DNA of 64,000 nt from Lepas anatifera (Eukaryota; Arthropoda; Thecostraca; Lepadidae), in contig JAOTON010000458.1 in the NCBI GenBank assembly GCA_034440635.1, positions 26,880-90,879 of the forward strand, in the 5' to 3' direction. Below are positions 44,440 to 55,170 of this stretch, one piece after another. Positions within the stretch are counted from its first letter, which is position 1; each line of letters opens with the position of its first letter. A program made the position numbers and the translations under genes. Under the pieces are notes generated by a model that saw only the letters and a list, made by a program, of their open reading frames with translations, searched no databases and was not told the origin of the DNA.

Positions 44440-44650
44440 GTGCGTGTGTTCTGTGATTTTTTATCATTTGTGGATCTTACCGACCCACCAACTGCCATGG
44501 TCATAAGGCATTGCCAACTCTTTCCCTGTTGGAAGGGAATCTCGGGAGCCAGCTTGCTCCTTTTTAGGGAAGCCGCCGGGCCTTGAATCCGGGCCGGCTG
44601 CGAGTAAGCCAGCTGCGATGACCACTCCACGACCGCACCCCCTTCCGTGC
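44440..44650 (-). mobile_element. Possible second SINE family
   Basis: On the minus strand GGTCGTGGAGTGGTCATCGC followed 30-40 bp later by CCGGATTCAAGGCC resembles a degenerate Pol III A box and B box pair. The body runs to an AT-rich tail near 44440. There is only one copy in the window, so the family cannot be confirmed. Confidence 0.4.
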
Positions 44651-44651
44651 T

Positions 44652-46064
44652 TTTTTAGGTTAACAACATACTTAATATATAATATTTGCCCAGTGTATAA
44701 TTTGTCGAAAAAAGTCACTAACACATTTGTTCTGGTGACATATTCGACCTCGCATTTGCAGTCAACTAACACTCAGACTTTTGGACGAACATACATTGCA
44801 AATACGCAATAGATATCCCGATAAATTTGCCTACAATCCCAAATTTTTGGACACTCGGACAACTATTCTCAGCAGAAGAACTCCGAGCCTAGCACTATCA
44901 AACCGATAGCTTAATTATCCAACTCTGGCGCCACGCTGTCGCCTCACCATAAACCCATGGACTATCTGAAGGTGCATCATGCCGAGACAGGATAGCGTGA
45001 TTTGTCACTGGGATGACACCCCGTTTGCTTGCGCTCAACATTAGCTTGTAACGGCGCAGCGACAGAATTACCTCTCCTGGGATCAGTTTGCGGAACTTCA
45101 GCGAGACTCTGGGCTGTAATTTTGCTACTCAGCGTCACCAAGATATCCGCAACTTGACAAGACAGCATCTACTGTAAACTTCCGCGTTGGTGTATCCATC
45201 CGAACAGCTCGAAAAATGTTGTTGGAAGCAGTTGTTGGAAGTGGGTATACCTATTGACAGTCGAAGAATTTCGGACAAGTCTTATGGAGATCATGGAGCC
45301 AAGCGCGTACGATTTGTCAGCGGGATGAAGCCGTTTATATCGGGTGATGAAAAACCATAACCAATTTTTCCTATATTAGTTTGGCTTCACAGGCTGTGCC
45401 AGATGTTGGCCGCACTAAATAACGACGGAGCTACAATATAATCTGGCAAGGAAGTTTTTTTCATCCCCTAGTTTGATAAATGTATCGATTCTAGTGCAAA
45501 GCGTGGGTCCGACCTCACTACTTTTAGCGAGCAGAGACAGCCTACAGCCTGCTCTCCCCTGATGACACACCCCTCCAGAACGATGTCCTCTTTCTTCTTC
45601 CTACATCGCGTATAAAACACTTGCCACCAGCCACATATGCTAAACTCACACGAAGTATAGCTACAAAAATGTAAAAATGTCAGGGGCAGGAAATGTATCA
45701 GTATCACTAAGTGCAGAATTCTACACCACAACCAGGACTTAAATTCACTCTGACAATTAAATATATTTTAACCGCAAAGGAGACACGAAAAATTCATTCT
45801 GATTGATCGTAGTTCTTGCTCAGCCCGAAAGGCTTACGACAAGGTTACTACTAGCGCCACCTTTTTGAAGCAGTCTCTCTGGAGCCCTGTGACAGGATTT
45901 GTCCGGTACCATCAACTCACTTTTCCAGCACCAGAGCTACACTGGCAGCTATACGGCCGTTTCACTGAACGCCCACGAAACATGGTGAAGCAGCTGTCAA
46001 CGTCCTGCGTCAACATTCAGCGTTAACGTTGTCAACGTCAACGTTCAGCACCGCCAGTGAAGAC
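44652..46064. other. Unannotated stretch
   Basis: No gene or repeat is recognised. Confidence 0.4.
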
Positions 46065-46262
46065 TTAACCATCACTCGGTTGGAGGTGTTTGAGCACCCC
46101 TCTGGCTTTTTCCGACGGTGGCGCAAAGCGCGGTCATGGTTGACACCCCTTAACCGTGATCAATTGTGCGATATTCCCGAGAATGGTAAGTTTATGTCAC
46201 CTCAGGTCAGGTCACCAGGCCAGGTCAAATGACCTCACCTGCAAAAATGTTGCAAGTGGCAC
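46065..46262 (-). mobile_element. Fragment of a TTAA-type MITE (copy J)
   Basis: The reverse-orientation 3' part of a G/H-like element: TGACCTGACCTGAGG-type motifs, decayed hairpin and terminal GGGGTGCTCAAACACC-type sequence. The 5' two-thirds are absent. Confidence 0.55.
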
Positions 46263-47237
46263 CAGTGAAAACAGGTATGATCTATCAATAAAATATTTAT
46301 ATATTACAATAGATGAGCCGAATAAGTACCACCAGCTATGGTAAAAATATTTTAGTATCGATCACCTAGCTTTTTATTTATTACAACCTGAACCTCCCAA
46401 CCTACATCCTCTCCATCAGAAATGAATTAGGAGAGCGGGAATTGGCTGGGCGATGACTCGATTGCTGTAGGGACGACTGAGCGTAACTCATAAAAAATCG
46501 TAGCATCTTAATCACTCTCAAGGATGATGTTGTAGGTTTGAGCCTATTAGACCTATTTGAGGTTATCTGAGACTACTTAAGCAAGATTGCAGACTTGGGT
46601 CAATAACTAAACACGAAATGGTGAGAGAGGTTTCGTTTTGATACAATCACGGTTGGATTATTATTGCGAGTGAAATGATATGAATATTGACTATGTTACG
46701 TCAGAAAGTGAACTCGACATAACTGAAAATTCTACATTTTGACCCAGAATGGCTATATTATGCATCATTCAATTTATCATTATGGGAAAATCTGAATGAC
46801 GCCTAAAATTGGACTCTATCCCAACCCAGTCATACGCTAGAGTAAAACAACTTATCTAACCTGTCATTGGCTTAATATTGACCTGGGCCAAAAAGTGTCA
46901 GAAATAGTTTCTCCATAATTTCTAGTTGGTAAGTTCTTGGAACGCCTGCTGAAGGTAGGATGCCATTAGCTGCATAAAGTCTAGTGGCAGTGACCTAAGA
47001 CCATAAAACGATGATAGAACAGAATATAGTAAAAAAGCTAAGGTACCTAAAACCCACCCAAAAAACCACCTTGCAGAAAATAACAAAACACACCGGCCAA
47101 AATACAAAAGCCTTTAAAAAACGCCTAAGGCCGAGAGAGATAAAATGATTAAATCTGCTTCTTAAAAACCAAAACATCGAAAAAGGGCAACAAAAGGCAA
47201 GAGTCAAGAGAGCTACAGGCGAGGGAAAGGTAAACGC
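46263..47237. other. Unannotated stretch
   Basis: No gene or repeat is recognised apart from the short segment near 46925-46970 that resembles 42049-42090. Confidence 0.4.
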
Positions 47238-47330
47238 AACGTTTCGGTCGCTGACCGTTGTCAGACAAAGGATTCTTGTCTCTTGTCTTGGCAATGGATC
47301 CCTTCACCTGAGGAAGGTCCACGACCGAAA
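47238..47330. repeat. Inverted ACGTTTCGGTCG / CGACCGAAACGT motif
   Basis: ACGTTTCGGTCG at about 47238 and CGACCGAAACGT at about 47321, about 70 bp apart, with CTGAGGAAGGTCC just before the second. Such ACGTTTCGGTCG motifs occur in the ends of some retroelements, possibly Penelope-like, but no coding trace supports a name here. Confidence 0.35.
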
Positions 47331-47818
47331 CGTTCCGTTTAACTTTTCCTGCACTTTTACCTTTCTTGGCTCTGGCCTGTTCTTACTTGTTTGGTTTTTT
47401 TCTATTGCTTTTAGAAGGGCTTTGAACATTTTAGCTTGATTGACCTTTACGTTTCTTAAGCTTTTAATATTTTGGCAGGTGTGTTTGGGTTTTGTGAGAG
47501 GTGTTTTTCGGGTGGGATTTAGGTATTTGAGCTGTTTTCCTGTCCTCTGCTTTATCATCTATTTAGGGTCTTAGGTCACTCTCACAAGACATTATTTCTT
47601 ATTGGCCACCTACCACCCTTCACGGGTTTTCACTCTTCGGTATATGAGCCGATAGCGAGGTGGGAGGGTGTCAAATCCGCCCCCTTCCCCCCAAGGTAAA
47701 GGTGGGTCGTTAAGAACACTCAATTTGGGACATATCATAAACAGGAAAACTAGGATCACCTTTTTTATCATGGTCTAGTAAACTTACTGAAATTAACGAT
47801 AGCTGTAACACCCGCCCC
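47331..47818. other. Unannotated stretch
   Basis: No gene; the AAAC/GTTT-rich sequence continues from the inverted motif. Confidence 0.35.
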
Positions 47819-48789
47819 GGTGGGCCTCCAAGCCACATTCACCCTGGTGTGGGAGGTTCAAAAAAACCTTCAAACTCGGCTCATATGTGGGATAGCAAAA
47901 AGGTAAAGGTTGGTGGATAGCCCATACAAATTCATGAATAAACTACATCGGTCACTTTTAGGCTCAAGCCAATCTTGAGGTCATGACAGGTCAAAGGAGG
48001 AGGCATGTTACAGACGAGTTTCTGGGCTCTAGCGTCTGACAAAAAGTAATTCTGGGCTCCAGCGTCGCTTTTCTTGTTACGGTAAATCAAATGATGTATA
48101 ATACGACTATACAAGGTCAAGACATAAAAATGATCGGACCAACGGTCAGATCAAGGTCACCATCTACCCTAGCATAGTCAATACGTCTAACAATCAATTC
48201 GCAATAACAATCCCAACGCAATGGCATCAAAATAAAAGCTTTATCATCATTTCCTGCAAAGTTATTGACCCAAGTCTGAAGACATGGTTAAATGGCTCCA
48301 TATAATCTCTCAGAGGTCGCAGGTCCAAGCTTGTAACATGAACATATAAGGAGTCTATGGTTTCGACAATAAGACGGCGTCCCAAGCGGCATCTACAGAA
48401 ATATAACACTTCTTACGGTCAATACTCGTTTTCCCATGGATTTTCAGTGGAGAGGTCATGATCCGTACCTGACACTAGATCATCGATATTAAAAATCCCG
48501 GAATCTATTTTGTAGTACTCAGTGGGCCCATTATGTAGTATAAGTTTCAGTTCAATAGATTCGCCGTTTTCTTGCTTATGCCACCTTAAACACATTTTTG
48601 GAGGTGAGGTCACTTGACCTGCACTAGTGACCTGACCTGAGATGGCCTAGCCTTAAAATTTTGGGGAAAGTTGCAGAATCAATTAAGGTTAAGGTTTGAA
48701 AAGTACAGTGGCGCTTCGCGATGCGGTTTTTTCGTGCCGCCGGAAAAATCCGGAGGGGAGGTCTTCAACCTCCTTCACCAGGGCCACGG
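47819..48789 (+). mobile_element. TTAA-type MITE, family 2-like (copy H)
   Basis: A 971-bp element with left flank GTAA (mutated) and right flank TTAA at 48790-48793. The left end CACCCGCCCCGGTGGG matches copy G. It carries the core AATCAAATGATGTATAATAC near 48086, AGGTCA motifs and a decayed hairpin near 48705-48732. Confidence 0.65.
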
Positions 48790-48793
48790 TTAA

Positions 48794-49483
48794 GGAGTTA
48801 AGTATCATGGGAACGATTTTGCGTCCAAAGGACAAGCCACTATGTCTGGCAGCGCATACGCTTCGGGATAGAGAGGAGAGGCAAGGGGCCAGGAAGCTTG
48901 TCCCTCCTACTGTTCATCCAAAACTTCACGATTTTGGCCATATTGGGAGGAAATCGAAAAATGTTGTAGCCAGACAGTACGGGAGGCGGCAATGTATCCA
49001 AATCCGATAAGCACTTGGGCTCTAGAGAAGAACGTTTCTTATCGGTGTCTGGTTGAAGACTGCACTTTTCCCTCTGGCAACGCATATGAAGGAACGTATC
49101 CGAGAGAGGCAAGGTAAAGGGGCGATCAGAAAGGGAGCAAGGGAAGGATTGCTCCCTTCTCTATAAGAGGGAAGAGAGCGATCGTCCCTCCCCCTATTAA
49201 AGGTCCGTATCAGGACCGGAGCCGTCTCTATAGAGCCGTCTCCCTTCGAAAACATTCAAAGACTTGTATGTCAAAAAGGTTGCTGAGATTTTTGAAATAA
49301 TAATTTTCATGTTTGCCTTTTAAGCATCCCTTTTCCAAAACTGTTAACAGATTTCAAATACACCTCCCCAAGCAGGGTGGGAGTCCCCTGAAAATGCGAC
49401 ACTTCAATATATGTTGCTATTGGATACCTATTGTTGTTTGTGGCTCTGAGGGGTGAATAGTTGCATTGACATACATACAAATG
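48794..49483. other. Unannotated stretch
   Basis: No gene. AGGCAAGG(G/T) words and GAGAG-rich segments near 48870-49200 do not resolve into a repeat. Confidence 0.35.
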
Positions 49484-49494
49484 CATACATACAT

Positions 49495-49558
<64 letters not shown>

Positions 49559-49594
49559 ACATGTGTGTGATATATATACATGTCCATGATATAT

Positions 49595-49656
<62 letters not shown>

Positions 49657-49674
49657 ACATGTGTGTGTATGTAT
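49484..49674. repeat. Compound (AC)n(AT)n microsatellite, duplicated
   Basis: Two successive blocks of (AC)n(AT)n(TG)-type repeats. The Tyr-Ile open frames across it are artefacts. Confidence 0.95.
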
Positions 49675-50020
49675 CAAAAATTTTCAAAGAAATCGAAGAC
49701 CACTTATTTTGAGATATTAAAGTTCAAATTTTCATTTTACATTTAAATGCATTTGTAAAAAATGCACTAGTTGTTTTTCTGCCAAGCACTCTCCATCTGA
49801 ACCTGTTAACCGGTGACTGATATCTGTGCAACTATTTTAGACACAAGAATCTTAAGTTATCCGAACATGCAGTGAAGTCACTGTGTGCAACGAGACTAAT
49901 AGTTAGATGTCTATATTGACCATATATTGGGATCCTCGGCTGTAATGAACGCCCATTTACCAGAACCAATAGAAATATGAGGGGCACCGTGTATCCGACT
50001 GGTTGAGCTGGCACTGAATG

Positions 50021-50021
50021 C

Positions 50022-50096
<75 letters not shown>
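50021..50096. repeat. (CT)n(AT)n microsatellite
   Basis: A short CT run followed by about 58 bp of AT repeats with two TATG interruptions. Confidence 0.95.
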
Positions 50097-50098
<2 letters not shown>

Positions 50099-50579
50099 CT
50101 AGGGGATTCTTCATTAAATTTATGTAACATTCTACAATTTTTCAATTCAACATTAACCACTATACAATTCAATAGAATTCATTCTGTAATTATTCATGTA
50201 AGACATAAAAGAATTGACAATTTGTCTTCAGTAATAACAACTTCACAAGCAATCTATGAAGCCTAAATAAATGGTGCAGCTCCTAGTGACGTTGTGTAAA
50301 TTACCCATGCGGTTAAGTCATAACATGTATCATTGTACAGCAGGGCATAATCTGTTTCCTGTTTTTGCTAGTCTGAAAATACTCATTCACGATATAGTAA
50401 CATTGAAATAATGTAATTTTTTGGTGGTAACTGTGCGTCAATACTTCGGCCAAGGCGAATTACAAAAACAAACAATGATGTCGTGCGACAATATTGGTGT
50501 TTGAAACATGATGTACACAACATAAAGTTTACAGAATTTTTAGCAGCATTTTTAACTTATATTAGCTAAACAAAAAGAA
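50097..50579. other. Unannotated AT-rich stretch
   Basis: No gene or repeat is recognised. Confidence 0.4.
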
Positions 50580-50880
50580 ATGGGAGCGTTCCCGGGAGAC
50601 CCAGGCCCAGCCAGATTCCGTCTCCCGGTAACAGGTCGTCATGCCACCTATCTGTCGGTCACGCGGAACAGCCTTATCAGCCGAGCCCGGCGACACGATG
50701 CGTGAGGCTGCAGCTGATAGTCGGCTGGGAAATTATGCCGATTACCGCCGCACCACCTGCGGCGCTTCTCATCTTATATGCTTGGTCACGGCCGGCAGAG
50801 TTCAGGGAACTCAGCTTCATGGTGAGCCCAGTTCACCGTCTCAGATGCCACTCTTGCCGTTTTTAAAACAAAATATGACT
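50580..50880. other. GC-rich island without assignable gene
   Basis: GC-rich sequence in AT-rich surroundings, with several TTATC/GATA words near 50685 and 50720 and a donor-like CATG|GTGAGC near 50820. It could be a regulatory region. No frame is convincing. Confidence 0.25.
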
Positions 50881-51313
50881 TACCTTACCAACATGGCTGA
50901 CTTCATCAAATGATAAGATGTCACCACTTTTGGTAAGCTTATAGGACACCATGCATATTTAACACTAAATAGTAGCATGTGCATGAACGTCGAAATCAAG
51001 GGCTTTATATCGCCACCAGCATTACCAGCCTTTTATCAGGGAATTGTCCGATTTCGACAGAACTTGGAAAGAAGTGCAAATTTTCGACGGAGAAGATGCC
51101 GGATGCCACGAGCAGTCAAAATCCGAACAGTTTTTAGCTTTAGAGTGAACAGTTCTCTGCGAGCGAGAAATAGTATTTAACACACAGCCTCCGTCTCCCC
51201 GACCCCATTTTTTAGCCGGTGGTAAACTCTTGCATATATGGGCTCCATGCCATCCTCGAATAGGCGTGAGTTGAGAGCACTTACATGTTTTTTACTATCT
51301 TGTGATTGAAACG
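50881..51313. other. Unannotated stretch
   Basis: No gene or repeat is recognised. Confidence 0.4.
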
Positions 51314-51317
51314 TTTA

Positions 51318-52170
51318 CACGCGCATTGACGGTGGTCTGAGCCACCTTCGCCTTGACGGGGGGGCGGTACCCGCCCCTCCCCTAAGATCTCAAGAAACAC
51401 GCTAGATAGCAAAAAACCGTAACGGGCGTTGGGTAGCCCATTCACTTCTCTATCTAAAATATTTGAATGTTTTTCAGGTCACATTTAAGGTCACTAGAGG
51501 TCAAGACATGTTGTCAGAGGGATAACGTGTAAATAAAGGTTTTCGGTCATTACATGTGATAAAGTAAAGAAAAACAACAAAAAACATTGCAATCCTTGGA
51601 GCAAGCCAAATCGAATGATATGTTATATGACCTTGCTAGGTCAAATCAGGTCAAATATGGCATTTCACCTGACTTGAGGTCAGGTCAAGGCTAAATTAGG
51701 CCAAAACGCATATCATTAGAACCGCAAAGACAGGGCCAATCTAATGAAGTTAAAATAAACGCTCTATCACTACGCATTTTTAAGTTATTCTGTTAAAACC
51801 ATTTTCCCATGTATTTCGAATGGAGATGTCATGGCTCGTACCTGACGTTAGGTCATCGATATAAAAATACCCAAACATATTTTAGAGAACTTAATGGGCA
51901 CATTGTGTGATATGAGTTTCAATCGGATAAGTTCACCCTGCTCTGACTTATGTTATCTTAAACTTTTTGAGGTCAGGTCACTTGACCTGTACTGGTGACC
52001 TGACCTGAGATGATCTGACCTGAGATGACCTAACCTTAAAATGTTGACAAAAGTTGTAAATATGATCAGCGAAAAAGAATGCTACGTACAGCGGCGCTAC
52101 GCGCCGCCGTTTTTATACTGTCTCCAAGAAACCCGAGGAGGGGGGAAGCCGCCCCTCGTCAATGCACGTG
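51318..52170 (+). mobile_element. TTAA-flanked MITE, family 1, copy D
   Basis: An 853-bp element between TTTA (51314-51317, one change from TTAA) and TTAA (52171-52174). The left end is CACGCGCATTGACGG and the right CGTCAATGCACGTG. It carries the core AATCGAATGATATGTTATAT near 51612, AGGTCA clusters and a hairpin plus T5 near 52089-52114. Near 52000-52040 the GACCTGAGATGA segment is duplicated. Confidence 0.75.
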
Positions 52171-52174
52171 TTAA

Positions 52175-53076
52175 CAGAGAGGAATTTGCAGCTTCTCGTT
52201 CGCGGGATATTTTTTCTGATAGTGTGCCAAATAGGTTTGGTGCCCTATTTTCCCTCCTGAGAAGGTAATGCTTCTACATACCAGCTTCTTCAATCACTAC
52301 TATCAGCTCAGAGCATGCCAACACCCTTCGCAAGCTCGCCAGGAGACAAAAACACCAGTCTCTGATACTGAGCTCGATAACGTAGCAGTGACGATGCTTA
52401 CAAGATGACCAAGACCAACCGGTGGATCCAAGTGTTTCAGAGTGCAAACCAGTACAATCAGGTGATATCCTGCCAGTTGCTGTGTCAATTGGGAGTGGGT
52501 AATCTAACTGAACCGTATACCTGGCAGCGCCTGCGGGCCGGGCAGTCGAGGGTCAGTGTCGGATACCGAGCTGGAGACCGCGACAGGCTCAAACCCTTCA
52601 ATCTCTATTCCGGCTCATAGGATTGATAGTCACAACTTGCAGGAGCTTTGTTTGATACAAGGATTATATATCTATAAATTGTTATCACCGAGCATTTAGT
52701 ATTTTGATAGGTGAAAACGCCAGCTAAAACATTAAAAATTGTGTCAAAATAGAGGTGGTTTAGACGCAAATGACCAACGACAGGCGATAAAGAGTACATA
52801 AAAATGACATAATTCTTACAAATAACCAAGCACATGAAAAGTGAAGCCATGAATTCATCTGAAAGCTACTGGACACTAGCCATGGTGCAGTATGAGACTA
52901 TAAAACTATGGGCGTTTCCAGCTGCGATTAAAAATCCATGAGCGTGAGTTGAAGTCTGCATGAAAAAATTACTTTAAATCATTTTCGCGGCATGTCTGAC
53001 GAGGGCAGACGAAGGAGGGCCATGAACTATGTTTTTTCTAATTTTGACGATTTAACTATTGTCCCATCGACTCCTA
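52175..53076. other. Unannotated stretch
   Basis: No gene or repeat is recognised. Confidence 0.4.
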
Positions 53077-53372
53077 CCCGGTCAGAAAACCGTTCAGTGG
53101 TAGCGCATGTTCAGGCTTGGGATCGATTCCCCTGAGACGCTCCGGCGTAGGTCGGCTGGCAACCGACTGGTGAGAATTTCACCTGAGCAGGGCGGCTGTC
53201 CCTGTGCTTTGTCGGACGTTAAACTTTGGCCCGTCAAATTAGCCTTTCATTGCGGGAATTGCTCGTTCGAATGATGGTCTCGGAGCTTCCGTGCCAAGTC
53301 CCTCGATGAATTTGGTAAGGCTTTGATCCTAAAAGCCGAGTCCGTAAGAACTTAGACAAATGTATAAAAAAT
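53077..53372 (+). mobile_element. tRNA-derived SINE, head-truncated copy
   Basis: Matches the 23450-23799 SINE from the GCAGTGCATGTCCAGG region onward, with an internal deletion before CGTAGGTCGGCTGGCAAC, and ends AAATGTATAAAAAATGAG. Confidence 0.75.
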
Positions 53373-53380
53373 GAGGTGAC

Positions 53381-53538
53381 CAGGAAGTGGTGAATCCAAA
53401 CTTTCATTTCGGGGAGGGGCTAGGGGGCTTAACTCTACCCTACCTTTACCTCGAATAATCTCTATGTGATTTCTATTGGCACTCATATCTTTTATTTGGG
53501 GGGGCGTTGAACCCCTAACCCCCTTGTATCGGCCACTG
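53381..53538. mobile_element. hAT-like MITE, diverged
   Basis: The ends AGTGGTGAATCC and GTATCGGCCACTG are imperfectly inverted and resemble the CAGTGGCGGATCC family. The interior is G-rich then C-rich. No clear target duplication. Confidence 0.45.
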
Positions 53539-54036
53539 GGGCCTGACAATTTTCAATACGCTACAAGAAACGTTCCCTTTTAGAGCCAAACGTCATCAGA
53601 CTCGGGCTCATTGTCGTATTCGGCTCCGGCTTGTTACAAAATTATCCGATTTACTTCCAAATGGGCTAAAATGGAGAAATAGTTGAAGACACATAAGTGG
53701 CCGTACTCCGACGCGTGTGCTTGCGAGTTTGAATGGAAAAACACCATTGGGCCCCATTTTTTGGGCTGTTACTATAATTTTTATGAGTAAGCAATTGGTC
53801 AGGCGAGATACAGGGTCGAACATGCCGAACAGCATGGTGTTAGTTCTTGCTTTTGTAAGGTGTTGTGTGGCTCTGGTTTGATACATACAGCAGGCATAAA
53901 CTCTGAACATACTCTGAGTACCACCTTGAAACCATGTACGTTTTCTGATTGCATTCATGGAAGGTTCGTAAAACACCCTAAAATCTTGTCCAAGGATCCA
54001 ACAAACCAGAACATAAGCCATTAGTGTCCCTTGGTG
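53539..54036. other. Unannotated stretch
   Basis: No gene or repeat is recognised. The minus-strand 147-codon frame here has no recognisable domain. Confidence 0.35.
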
Positions 54037-54165
54037 CAGTGGCGGATCCAAGGCTTTATTGGCGGGGCTCTATGCCTCCTGCCAGTGCTTCTGAACAGCC
54101 TTCAGCTATGCATTTACTATAGTCAGTATAACATTGGGGGGGGCTTAAGCCTCCTAGCCTTGATG
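54037..54165 (+). mobile_element. hAT-like MITE fragment
   Basis: Starts CAGTGGCGGATCCAAGG and shares CAGCCTTCAGCTATGCATTTACTA with the MITE at 1399-1553. The right inverted end is missing. Confidence 0.55.
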
Positions 54166-54587
54166 AGATAAACTCAGCATAAACACTCGTGCAAACCCAT
54201 ACAACACACCACAAAACCAAGCTGCATGCTTCAAACCACATAAGTATAGCATGCACACATGGAAAACAACACAAATAACCAAAGAAATGTACTAGCCAGC
54301 TTAATGTTTTATGCCCAACTCAACAAAAAGTGTTTTAACATGCGCCGGCAGGCATTATGGCTCAGGCGCATGGCTCAGTGACATGCAAAAATCATACTCG
54401 TTAGGTCTTACCTGCCGTTCAGCTGGCTTGAAACAACGAAGCATATTTCCTCCCGCACTCGTGCTACATTTGTTTGACTTCTCACGCATTGTCTGGAACA
54501 TGAGACGAGATGCATAAGCGGTTGCGACAAGTGGATTTCGCTGAACTTTTCCATCGGTAAGACCTTGCATTGTCTGAAAACTGAAAA

Positions 54588-54588
<1 letters not shown>
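54166..54588. other. Unannotated stretch
   Basis: No gene or repeat is recognised. Confidence 0.4.
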
Positions 54589-54631
<43 letters not shown>

Positions 54632-54658
54632 AGAGAGAGAGAGAGAGAGAGAGAGAGC
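54589..54658. repeat. Self-complementary (TC)n(GA)n microsatellite
   Basis: About 42 bp of TC repeats turn directly into about 28 bp of GA repeats at 54630/54631, forming a near-perfect hairpin-capable palindrome. Confidence 0.95.
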
Positions 54659-55080
54659 GACTGCAAACATGTTGTAAGCCAAATAGGGAAAAGCAGCAAA
54701 AGAGTGTTATGAATGGATGGCGTTCCAATGCATCCGAAGCTCTGTGAAGCTAAAGCCTTCAACTAGGCCACATAGAAAATGAGGAAGACGGATGTGAGCA
54801 TGCAACTACCTATGTTATAAGCAAAGTAAAAATTGAAGCCGTTGAGCGGAAGCGAGTACCCCGCTGAAACAGTTACCCACCAGCAGACCGCTAGATGGCC
54901 ATGAACTTCTTCACTAGTATCTGACAGCAGCGACAGAGAAAAAACAAGTAATATCCGGTAGCGTCCACGTGGGGCGCCGTCGGTTCCCAGGGACGGCGAG
55001 GTGGGAGGTGCCTTACAGACGCTACGGCAAACAGGCCTCGTGGCGTGATGTCAACCACTGATAGCACCTGCACTTCCCAC
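54659..55080. other. Upstream region of the NPC2-like gene
   Basis: Mixed sequence becoming GC-rich at 54950-55045. No other gene is seen. Regulatory sites beyond the TATA box are not identifiable by eye. Confidence 0.4.
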
Positions 55081-55087
55081 TATAAAG
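55081..55087 (+). promoter_or_regulatory. TATA box of the NPC2-like gene
   Basis: TATAAAG lies 90 bp upstream of the start codon at 55171. Transcription would start about 25-35 bp downstream, near 55110-55120, giving a 5' UTR of about 50-60 bp. Confidence 0.6.
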
Positions 55088-55170
55088 CCAGCCGACAAAA
55101 CACTGCTTCCACTACCTCACCACGGTCAGAGTCCGCTTGTCTTCCGCACGCGCACCAGCACTTGGATAAC

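Noticed and set aside
49307..50266. Tyr-Ile repeat open frames
   Set aside because: Translation of AT microsatellites on both strands.
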